A DNA stretch of 64,000 bases from positions 310,001 through 374,000 of the forward strand of contig NZ_JARWAM010000001.1 of NCBI RefSeq assembly GCF_031451695.1, given 5' to 3'. Shown here piece after piece: positions 47,316-54,640 of this stretch (its first letter is position 1; each line of letters begins with the position of its first letter). The notes beneath the pieces are model-generated. The model saw only the letters and a program-made list of their open reading frames with translations. It was not told the origin of the DNA and did not search any database. Source of the stretch: Franzmannia qiaohouensis (GTDB lineage: Bacteria > Pseudomonadota > Gammaproteobacteria > Pseudomonadales > Halomonadaceae). A program made the translations under genes and the position numbers.

Positions 47316-47831
47316 TCACAGTGGATGTCGGTAGCCTACGGATAGCGTCTCGAAGCCGTCATTAGGACGCTTGATGCCGGCGTTGGAGTAGTGGATCAGG
47401 CTCGCCGAGAGCTCGCCGCTGCCCAGCGGCATCCCCACCGCCAGGCGATCCTCGAACTGAAAGGCGCTGGAGAGGTTGCGTGACTCGAGGCGAGTGTTGA
47501 GAAACAGCGCCGCCCCGATACCGGCCTCGGCGAACACCCCGCGCTCGCCGGCGAAGGTCCAGCGCAGTGCCGGGGTCAGCGTCCAGGCGGCGTTGTCGTC
47601 GCCGTCATCCCCCGGCAGCAGCAGCAGCCCGCTGGCCAGCCGCAGATCGAGCTGCGAGTGCCAGTGGGCGAGGCTGTAGGTGCGGTCCAGTCCCAGGCTC
47701 AGTGCTGCGGTGCCCTCGCTGGTGGCGCCCAGTGTGGCATAGCCATCAGCCAGGCTGGCCACGGGGCTGCCCAGCAGCACGATACCGGGCAGCAGTGCGG
47801 CTGCCAGGCGATGAAGCGTCACTCGTCTCAT
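47316..47831 (-). CDS. pagL: Lipid A 3-O-deacylase PagL
   Basis: PagL is an outer-membrane beta-barrel enzyme that removes the 3-O acyl chain of lipid A. The 171-residue precursor has a signal peptide (cleavage near SLA-DGY, residue 28) and the catalytic triad pattern: His147 and Ser149 in HYSNAGIKRPNDG and Glu161 in FETLSVGY. The spacings (2 and 12) equal those of P. aeruginosa PagL (126, 128, 140 of the mature protein). It is not part of the operon next to it and is probably an accessory gene in this place. Confidence 0.88.
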   Translation of the reverse strand: MRRVTLHRLAAALLPGIVLLGSPVASLADGYATLGATSEGTAALSLGLDRTYSLAHWHSQLDLRLASGLLLLPGDDGDDNAAWTLTPALRWTFAGERGVFAEAGIGAALFLNTRLESRNLSSAFQFEDRLAVGMPLGSGELSASLIHYSNAGIKRPNDGFETLSVGYRHPL

Positions 47832-47913
47832 GTGGTTTTCCTGCGTTTCGTCCCTGAATACTTGCGGCTCGTTCGGCGAGTTTACGCCAGAAACGATTAG
47901 CAGGAAAACGGCC

Positions 47914-48303
47914 TCAGTCGCCGATCACCATCACCGCCTCGGCCTCGACCTGGCTGCCCTTGGGCAGCGCCTTGACGCCGACCGCGGCGCGGGCCGGGAA
48001 GGGCGCGGTGAAAAACTCCTCCATGACCTTGTTGACGATGGCGAAGTTGTCGAGGTCGACCAGGTAGAGGTTGACCTTGACCACGTCGGCCAGCGTGCCG
48101 GCGGCCTCTTCGCAGACGGCCTGCAGGTTGCAGAAGACCTGGCGGGCCTGGGCTTCGAAGTCCTCGGAAACCAGCGTCATGGTGGCCGGGTCGAGGGGGA
48201 TCTGCCCGGACAGATAAACGGTGTTGCCGGCCTTGATGGCCTGGGAATAGGGGCCGATGGCGGCGGGCGCCTTGTCGGTGTTGATCACGGCCTTGTTGCT
48301 CAT
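47914..48303 (-). CDS. ridA: RidA family enamine/imine deaminase
   Basis: RidA hydrolyses reactive enamines made by PLP enzymes such as threonine dehydratase. The 129-residue protein starts at ATG 48303 behind GGAG (MSNKAVINTDKAPAAIG) and has GPYSQAI, LSGQIPLDP and the catalytic Arg105 in PFPARAAVGV. It follows spoT in the same direction, the order also seen in Pseudomonas. Confidence 0.96.
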   Translation of the reverse strand: MSNKAVINTDKAPAAIGPYSQAIKAGNTVYLSGQIPLDPATMTLVSEDFEAQARQVFCNLQAVCEEAAGTLADVVKVNLYLVDLDNFAIVNKVMEEFFTAPFPARAAVGVKALPKGSQVEAEAVMVIGD

Positions 48304-48403
48304 GATGTCTCCCTCGCGTAGTGCGATATGGTGCATTGTAATGAATGTATTTTAACGACGCTGGCCCCGCTGCGGCGCACCGCAGCGAGGCCAAGGGTCG
48401 CGT

Positions 48404-50533
48404 TCAGTTGGTGACGCGGTGAATCTTGCCGACGTGGGGCAGGTTGCGAATGCGCTTGATGATGCGTGCCAGATGCACCCGGTTGCGTACCGCCAGGGTC
48501 AGATTGACGATCGACAGCCGCGCATCGCGCTCCTCGATGCCGATGCGCTCGATGTTGGCATCGGCGTCGGTGACCAGACCGGCCAGCTCGGCGACCAAGC
48601 CGCGGCGGCTCTCGACCTGGATGCGCAGCGCCACCGGGAAGTCGGCCACCTGGGTCTCGGACCACTCGAGGGCGAACAGCTTTTCCGGGTCGTTGCGCAG
48701 GTCGTCGAGGTTGCGGCACTCGGCGCGGTGCACCACGATGCCCTTGCCCACCGAGGTATGCCCGATCACCGGGTCGCCGGGCAGCGGGTGGCAGCAGCGC
48801 GCGAAGTTGATCACCATGCCTTCGGCGCCGCTGATCACGATCGGCCCATCGACGACGCGCGGGCCGCGCGGCTCGGGGGTCTCCTGCAGCGCCTCGACCA
48901 GCCAGCGCGCCACTGCATAGGCCATGCGCGTACCCAGCCCGATCGATTCCAGCAGCTCGTCCTGCTGCTTGACGCCCAGCGCCTCGAGCTGGGTGGCGAG
49001 GTGGCCTTCGGGCAGCTCCTCGAGGCTGGTCTCGAAATCCGCCAAGGCCTTGTTGAGCAGCCGCCGGCCGAGCTGCACCGACTCGGTGTGCTGCTGGTTC
49101 TTGAGCGCATGACGGATCGCCGAGCGCGCCTTGGCGGTGATCACGAACGACAGCCAGGTGGTGTTGGGCCGCGCCCCGGGAGCAGTGATGATCTCCAGCG
49201 TCTGGCCGCTTTCCAGGCGGCTCGACAGCGGCGCCAGGTGGCGGTCGATGCGACAGGCGATGCAGCTGTTGCCGATATCGGTGTGCACGCTGTAGGCGAA
49301 GTCGACCACCGTGGCGCCCTGGGGCAGCTCCATGATGTCGCCCTTGGGAGTGAACACGTAGATATCGTCGGGGAACAGGTCGTTCTTGACGTGTTCGATG
49401 AACTCCAGGGAGTTGCCCGCGTGACGCTGCATCTCGAGCAGGCCGCGCACCCACTCGCGGGCTCGGGCGTGGCTGCCGGCGGCGATCGGCCGCTCGGTCT
49501 GGCCGGCCTTGTAGAGCCAGTGGGCGGCGATGCCGTTGTTGGCCATGGCCTCCATCTCGCGGGTGCGGATCTGCACCTCGATGGGCATGCCGCCGCTGCC
49601 GAACAGGGTGGTGTGCAGGCTCTGGTAGCCGTTGGCCTTGGGGATGGCGATATAGTCCTTGAAGCGCCCCGGCACCGGCTTGTAGAGGTTGTGCACCGCG
49701 CCGAGGATGCGATAGCAGCTGTCGACGTCGTCGGTGATGATGCGGAAACCGAACACATCCATGATCTCGGCGAACGGCTTGCGCTGGTCGCGCATCTTCT
49801 TGTAGATCGACAGCAGGTGCTTCTGGCGGCCGATCACGGTGCCCGGCAGGCCGTCGTCGTCGAGGCACTTCTGCAGGCTGCTCTGGACCTGGCGGATGGT
49901 CGAGCGGCGATGGCCGCGGGCCTTGCTCACGGCACGCTTGATGCGCTCCGAGCGCATCGGATGCAGGGCCTGGAAGGAGAGATCCTCGAGCTCGACGCGG
50001 ATGGTGTTGATGCCCAGCCGGCCGGCGATGCGGGCGTAGATCTCCAGCGTCTCGCGGGCGATGCGGCGCTTCTTGTCGGGGCGCAGGGCACCCAGGGTAC
50101 GCATGTTGTGCAGGCGGTCGGCGAGCTTGACGATGATCACGCGGATGTCCTTGGACATCGCCAGCACCATCTTCTGGAAGTTCTCGGCCTGGGCGACCGC
50201 CTTGTCCTCGAAGGTGATCTGGGTCAGCTTGGAGACCCCATCGACCAGCTCGGCCACCGCCTCGCCGAACTGCTCGCCGAGGGCCTCCTTGGAGACGCCG
50301 GTATCTTCGATCACGTCGTGCAGCATGGCGGCCATCAGGCTCTGATGGTCCATGTGCATATTGGCGAGGATATTGGCCACGGCGAGCGGGTGAGTCACAT
50401 AGGGCTCGCCGGAGCGACGCCGCTGGCCGTCGTGGGCCTGCTCGGCGTAGTAGAAGGCGCGCTTGACCTGGCAGATCTCTTCAGGGGGAAGATAGCCGCC
50501 GAGGCGGTCGGCCAGGTCATCTATGGTGAACAT
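48404..50533 (-). CDS. spoT: Bifunctional (p)ppGpp synthetase/hydrolase SpoT
   Basis: SpoT makes and breaks down the alarmone (p)ppGpp. The 709-residue protein has an HD hydrolase domain with H72-D73 in MLHDVIEDT, a synthetase domain (DVFGFRII; DYIAIPKANGYQSLHTT), a TGS domain (DDIYVFTPKGDIMELPQGAT, about residue 390), a helical domain and a C-terminal ACT domain. Both catalytic domains appear intact (RFKDYIA and QVQIRT-type motifs), so it should be bifunctional. It lies in gmk-rpoZ-spoT-ridA. Confidence 0.97.
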   Translation of the reverse strand: MFTIDDLADRLGGYLPPEEICQVKRAFYYAEQAHDGQRRRSGEPYVTHPLAVANILANMHMDHQSLMAAMLHDVIEDTGVSKEALGEQFGEAVAELVDGVSKLTQITFEDKAVAQAENFQKMVLAMSKDIRVIIVKLADRLHNMRTLGALRPDKKRRIARETLEIYARIAGRLGINTIRVELEDLSFQALHPMRSERIKRAVSKARGHRRSTIRQVQSSLQKCLDDDGLPGTVIGRQKHLLSIYKKMRDQRKPFAEIMDVFGFRIITDDVDSCYRILGAVHNLYKPVPGRFKDYIAIPKANGYQSLHTTLFGSGGMPIEVQIRTREMEAMANNGIAAHWLYKAGQTERPIAAGSHARAREWVRGLLEMQRHAGNSLEFIEHVKNDLFPDDIYVFTPKGDIMELPQGATVVDFAYSVHTDIGNSCIACRIDRHLAPLSSRLESGQTLEIITAPGARPNTTWLSFVITAKARSAIRHALKNQQHTESVQLGRRLLNKALADFETSLEELPEGHLATQLEALGVKQQDELLESIGLGTRMAYAVARWLVEALQETPEPRGPRVVDGPIVISGAEGMVINFARCCHPLPGDPVIGHTSVGKGIVVHRAECRNLDDLRNDPEKLFALEWSETQVADFPVALRIQVESRRGLVAELAGLVTDADANIERIGIEERDARLSIVNLTLAVRNRVHLARIIKRIRNLPHVGKIHRVTN

Positions 50534-50564
50534 GCAGCGCGCCTATCCCCGGGTGGTCAACGAA

Positions 50565-50819
50565 TCACTCTTCGCCCATCTCCGGCTCGCGACGCACCCG
50601 AACCGGTGCGGCTTCCACCGGCTCGTCGAGAACGTTCTCGTCGATCTTGCCGGCGGCGATCTCGCGTAGCGCCATCACGGTGGGCTTGTCGTTCTCCCAC
50701 GGCAGCAGGGCGTCGCGTGAGCCGCGAGCCAGCTGGCGAGCGCGCTGGGTGGAGATCATCACCAGCTTGAACCGGTTTTCGACGTTTTCGAGACAATCTT
50801 CAACGGTGACTCGCGCCAT
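50565..50819 (-). CDS. rpoZ: RNA polymerase subunit omega
   Basis: This 84-residue subunit helps assemble and stabilise the beta-prime subunit and forms one of the ppGpp sites. It starts at ATG 50819 (MARVTVEDCLENVENRFKL) and has the typical RARQLARG and KPTVMALREIAAGKI. An in-frame longer start exists at 50879 but lacks conservation. It lies between gmk and spoT. Confidence 0.97.
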   Translation of the reverse strand: MARVTVEDCLENVENRFKLVMISTQRARQLARGSRDALLPWENDKPTVMALREIAAGKIDENVLDEPVEAAPVRVRREPEMGEE

Positions 50820-50904
50820 GTGCAGGTACCTGACTTCGATGTAGGGCGGAAATGGCGAAGGAACGGCCAAATTGGCCATTCGATGCTATGGAGGACAGAA
50901 GAGT

Positions 50905-51537
50905 CTACTCGACCGCCTCGCTCCCTGACAAGAGCGCCTGCAGTAGCGGGGCCTGTGCCTCGCGGACACGGGCCAGTCGCGAGCGGGCGGCGCGCACCAG
51001 CGCCTCGAGGTCGTCGAGCGCCGTGGTGAAGTCGTCGTTGATGATCACGTGATCGTACTCGTCGTAGTGTGACATCTCGCTGACCGCATCGCGCATGCGC
51101 CGCGCGATCACCGCCTCGTCGTCGGTGGCGCGGGATGACAGGCGCTGGCGCAGGGCGGCCAGCGACGGCGGCAGGATGAACACCGACTCGGCCTCGGCGA
51201 CCTGCTCGCGGACCTGGCGTGCGCCCTGCCAGTCGATCTCCAGGATCACGTCGGTACCGGCCGCGAGCAGGGCCTGCACCGCCGGCCGCGAGGTGCCGTA
51301 GTAGTTGTCGAAGACGCGGGCATGCTCGAAGAAATCGCCACGCTCGATCATCGCCTCGAAGCTGGCGGTCTCGACGAAGTGGTAGTTGACGCCGTCCAGC
51401 TCACCGGGGCGCATGGCGCGGGTGGTATGCGACACCGAGACCTGCAGGCCGTCGAGGCGCTCGAGCAGCGCCCGCACCAGGCTGGTCTTGCCGGCGCCGG
51501 AGGGCGCGGAAACGATAAACAGCGTGCCTTGGGACAT
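50905..51537 (-). CDS. gmk: Guanylate kinase
   Basis: Gmk phosphorylates GMP to GDP. The 210-residue protein has the P-loop SAPSGAGKTSL (residues 10-20), the GMP-binding pattern SHTTRAMRPGELDGVNYHFV, the following YYGTSR and ILEIDWQGA, and a late YDHVIINDDF. It is the first gene of gmk-rpoZ-spoT-ridA and has a promoter candidate at 51578-51607. Confidence 0.97.
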   Translation of the reverse strand: MSQGTLFIVSAPSGAGKTSLVRALLERLDGLQVSVSHTTRAMRPGELDGVNYHFVETASFEAMIERGDFFEHARVFDNYYGTSRPAVQALLAAGTDVILEIDWQGARQVREQVAEAESVFILPPSLAALRQRLSSRATDDEAVIARRMRDAVSEMSHYDEYDHVIINDDFTTALDDLEALVRAARSRLARVREAQAPLLQALLSGSEAVE

Positions 51538-51852
51538 AGCGGCTCCGGAGCAGAAGGCGAGTGGCTAGAGGCCAGGCATTATACGTGGCCGCAGCGCTCG
51601 GCGTCATGTTTCGGCACGCGTCGTGCCGGGCACAGGCCAGCGTTGCGTGGTTCCGACCCGCGTCCATGGCATGCTCAGATGAAGGCAGGAATCTTCTCTT
51701 GCAGTGTGCGCCCAGCAACATACGGGCGGCCCCAATCTCCGTATGCTGACGTACATCCACTTGCTTAGTGGAGACCTCTCGCTGACTGTCGGCTGTCTCG
51801 ATCGACACCATCCCGTTGCCTCCCCTGAGTACAGACTCGAGGTAGGCGATTC
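51538..51852. other. Divergent intergenic region gmk / DUF1611 gene
   Basis: This 315-base stretch separates gmk from the DUF1611 gene. It contains the gmk promoter near its left end. I see no ribosomal site, RNA gene or clear terminator in the rest; short open frames across it lack any conservation I can recognise. Confidence 0.5.
51578..51607 (-). promoter_or_regulatory. gmk promoter candidate
   Basis: On the minus strand ATGACG (about 51602-51607) and a perfect TATAAT (51578-51583) are separated by 18 bases. The transcription start would be about 30 bases before the gmk ATG at 51537. Confidence 0.65.
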
Positions 51853-52992
51853 ATGCTTCCAGGTTCCCTTCAAGCCATTCTCGACGCCGCCGCTGCCCCC
51901 AGTGACGCCCGCCATTCGGCCATCGTCTACTGCGAGGGCAATTTCGCACGCATCGATGGCAAGACGGCCAACGGCCTGGTGCGCAACAGTGAGCGCTATC
52001 GCATCCTGTCCGTCATCGACAGCACCCTGAGCGGCGAAGACGCGGGTGTCGCCCTGGGCGAGGCGGCGGTGGGCATCCCCATCGTGGCCGATCTGGCCGA
52101 TGCGCTGGACGCGGCCGACGCTCTGCCCGACTTTCTCATCTTCGGGCTTGCCCCGCTCTCGGGCCTGATGTCCGAGGCCGACCGCGCGGTGGTGCTGGCG
52201 GCGGTGGCGGCGGGCGTCGGGGTGGTATCCGGCCTGCACGAGTTTCTCGCCGACGATCCGGAGATCGCGGCGGCGGCTAAGGCCAGCGGGGTAACGCTGC
52301 ACGATATTCGTCGGCCACGCCCGACCAAGGATCTGCGCATGTTCGACGGCGCGATCGGCAGCGTCGACTGCGTGCGCATCGCGGTGCTGGGTACCGATGG
52401 TGCCATCGGCAAGCGCACCACCTCGACGCTGCTCACCCAGGCGCTCAACGACGCCGGGATTCACACCGTGATGGTAGGCACGGGACAGACCGGCCTGATG
52501 CAGGGTGCCGCCTATGGCGTTGCGCTCGATGCCATTCCCGCTCAGTTCGGTGTCGGCGAACTGGAAGGGGCGGTGCTCGCCGCCTATGAGGGCGAGCACC
52601 CCGACGTCATCGTGATCGAGGGCCAGGGTGCCCTCAGCCACCCCGCCTACCTGAGCTCGACGGTGGTGCTGCGCGCCAGCCGGCCGCAGGCCGTGATCAT
52701 GCAGCATGCCCCGGCCCGCCGAATGCTCAGCGACTATCCGGCAGTGCCGATGCCGTCGCCGCTCTCGGAGCTCAAGCTTATCGAGCTGTTCGGCAAGACC
52801 CGAGTCATCGGGCTGGCGATCAACCATGAGGACATGACCCGGGAGGAGGTCGCGGCGGCCATCGCCCGCTACGCTGGCGAGCTCGGTATTCCTGCCACCG
52901 ATGCGCTGTGGCACGACCCTGCGGCGCTGGTGGCAATGGTCACCGCCGCCTTTCCTGCACTCAAGGTGCATCAACCACTGGCCATGGCGTGA
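51853..52992 (+). CDS. dgcN: DUF1611 protein (DgcN-like N-acyltransferase)
   Basis: This 379-residue protein has the DUF1611 layout: an N-terminal part (IVYCEGNFARIDGKTANGLVR) and a C-terminal P-loop-like domain with VLGTDGAIGKRTTS (residues 178-191), GTGQTGLMQG and VIEGQGALSHP. DgcN of marine bacteria N-acetylates D-glutamate for D-amino-acid catabolism; this role is inferred from family membership only. Its stop overlaps the start of the racemase gene (GTGA), so the two act together. Confidence 0.75.
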   Translation: MLPGSLQAILDAAAAPSDARHSAIVYCEGNFARIDGKTANGLVRNSERYRILSVIDSTLSGEDAGVALGEAAVGIPIVADLADALDAADALPDFLIFGLAPLSGLMSEADRAVVLAAVAAGVGVVSGLHEFLADDPEIAAAAKASGVTLHDIRRPRPTKDLRMFDGAIGSVDCVRIAVLGTDGAIGKRTTSTLLTQALNDAGIHTVMVGTGQTGLMQGAAYGVALDAIPAQFGVGELEGAVLAAYEGEHPDVIVIEGQGALSHPAYLSSTVVLRASRPQAVIMQHAPARRMLSDYPAVPMPSPLSELKLIELFGKTRVIGLAINHEDMTREEVAAAIARYAGELGIPATDALWHDPAALVAMVTAAFPALKVHQPLAMA

Positions 52993-54098
52993 CCTGCCCG
53001 CGCGTCGAGATCGATCTGACCAGGATCGAGGAGAATGCCCGCGCACTCGTCAGTCGCTTGTCCGGCCGCGGTATCGCCGTCACCGGGGTCACCAAGGCGA
53101 CGCTGGGCTCCCCGGAGGTGGCAAGGGCCATGCTTGCGGGGGGCGTGGTGCGTCTCGGCGATTCGCGGATCGCCAATCTCGAGGCACTGCGCGATGCCGG
53201 CATCCGGGCCCCGCTGACCCTGCTGCGCTCGCCCACGCCCGACCAGACCGCCCGGGCAGTGGCGTGCGCCAGCCTTAGCCAGATCAGCGAGCTCGAGGTG
53301 GCCAAGGCACTCTCGGCGGCGGCGGGCAGGCTTGGCAGCCGTCACGGCCTGGTGCTGATGGTGGAGCTGGGCGACCTGCGTGAGGGCGTACTGCCAGAGG
53401 ACGTACTCGACCTCGCCCGGCGCATGCTGCGGCTCCCCCACGTCACGCTCGTTGGCCTCGGCACCAACCTGGCGTGCCGTGCCGGTGTCGTGCCGAGCGC
53501 CGACAACATGGGCGAGCTCTCGGCGCTGGTGAGCAGGCTCGAGGACGAGCTGGGCCTGCACCTGCCGCTGGTTTCCGGCGGCAATTCGGCTAATCTCGCC
53601 TGGGCCTTCGCCGCGCCCGCGGGCCGCGTCAACGACCTGCGGCTCGGCGAGTCGATCCTGCTGGGCTGCGACCCTGTCACGCGGCTGCCGCTGCATGGCC
53701 TGCACACCGACGCCTTCACCCTGGTGGTGCCCGTCATCGAGTCGCTGGCCAAGCCGACGGCGCCGCGCGGCGCCACCGGGGAGGCGGCATTCGGCGTGCC
53801 GGCAGCAATGCGCGAACGCGGCACCATCATCCAGACGATTGCCGCAATCGGGCGCCAGGACGTAAATCCCGAGGGCTTGACGCCGCCTGCCGGCGTCAGC
53901 GTGCTTGCCGCCAGCAGCGACCACCTGGTACTGGAGACCCAGCAGCGCCTGGCAGCCGGCACGGAGCTGCGCTTCGGCCTCGATTACTCGGCGCTGCTGC
54001 GCGCGATGACCTCTCCGTTCGTGGTGAGCACATTTACGGCGACGCAGCGTCAGCCGCTGTCTCTGGCCACAACCGGCTCGCCGAGCAGCGTCGTCTGA
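52989..54098 (+). CDS. PLP-dependent amino-acid racemase (alanine/ornithine racemase-like)
   Basis: This 369-residue protein has the alanine-racemase-like TIM barrel N-domain: PRVEIDLTRIEENARALV, then the PLP lysine Lys36 in VTGVTKATLG, and VSGGNSANL with RLGESILLGCD later. It lacks most of the C-terminal alanine racemase domain, so it belongs with the ornithine racemase/YhfX-like family rather than with Alr. GTG 52989 overlaps the upstream stop. The substrate is unknown; a D-amino acid is likely given the DgcN-like partner. Confidence 0.8.
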   Translation: MTCPRVEIDLTRIEENARALVSRLSGRGIAVTGVTKATLGSPEVARAMLAGGVVRLGDSRIANLEALRDAGIRAPLTLLRSPTPDQTARAVACASLSQISELEVAKALSAAAGRLGSRHGLVLMVELGDLREGVLPEDVLDLARRMLRLPHVTLVGLGTNLACRAGVVPSADNMGELSALVSRLEDELGLHLPLVSGGNSANLAWAFAAPAGRVNDLRLGESILLGCDPVTRLPLHGLHTDAFTLVVPVIESLAKPTAPRGATGEAAFGVPAAMRERGTIIQTIAAIGRQDVNPEGLTPPAGVSVLAASSDHLVLETQQRLAAGTELRFGLDYSALLRAMTSPFVVSTFTATQRQPLSLATTGSPSSVV

Positions 54099-54107
54099 GC
54101 AGTGGGC

Positions 54108-54144
54108 TCAGCCCATATTGCCGACCACAAGGGTGATGGGCTGA
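54108..54144. terminator. Weak hairpin between racemase gene and Csu-type operon
   Basis: TCAGCCCAT (54108-54116) and ATGGGCTGA (54136-54144) pair perfectly over 9 bases with a 19-base loop, between two convergent genes. There is no T-run, so termination is only suggested. Confidence 0.35.
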
Positions 54145-54160
54145 CGCGTCCAGCATCATG

Positions 54161-54640
54161 CTAGAACTCCAGTGTCACGGTAAGGAGATCCGTGTAGCTA
54201 TCCACGCGGACATTCTGGCCCTCCGGGATGCGCCCATACAGGGTGTGCTCCTGGGTCCCCTCGGTGCTGCCATTGAGAGCGAAGGCCCCCTCGCCCCAGA
54301 CCAACGTGCGGGCAGCATCCTGATGCAAGCGGTAGGCCAGAGTATCGCTGCTGCTGCCCAACAAGGGCTGTTGGGGACTGCCGTTGGCCGAGTGCAGGGC
54401 GAGGCTATAGCTGGTGGCTTCGCTGCAGCTTACCGTGATGGTGGCGCTGCTATCGCTGGGCGTTGCGCTGAAGACGTCGTACTCGGCAAAGCCCAGCCCG
54501 CTGGCGCTGACACTGCACTCCGCCTGGGCGGCGCCGGCTGCCAGCGCCAGGGCCGCTGCGGCCAGCCAGCGCAGCAGCGGGTGGCGGGCAGCGCGACAGC
54601 CGCTCGAAGCCCAGGTGCATGAAAAGGGAACAGCATTCAT
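54161..54640 (-). CDS. Csu-type pilus subunit, probable tip (SCPU domain)
   Basis: This 159-residue secreted protein has a signal peptide (RWLAAAALALAAGAAQAE, cleavage near residue 40) and one spore-coat-U domain beginning CSVSASGLGFAEYD, with SCSEATSYSLAL and the C-terminal strand LLTVTLEF. It is the last gene of the operon, where CsuE-type tip adhesins are found, but those have two domains of about 330 residues. A single-domain tip is therefore unusual. ATG 54640 overlaps the usher stop. Confidence 0.78.
   Translation of the reverse strand: MNAVPFSCTWASSGCRAARHPLLRWLAAAALALAAGAAQAECSVSASGLGFAEYDVFSATPSDSSATITVSCSEATSYSLALHSANGSPQQPLLGSSSDTLAYRLHQDAARTLVWGEGAFALNGSTEGTQEHTLYGRIPEGQNVRVDSYTDLLTVTLEF

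Noticed and set aside
48419..50770. A 783-codon open frame on the plus strand opposite spoT and rpoZ
   Set aside because: It is antisense to two certain genes and has a composition typical of the GC-rich shadow frame.
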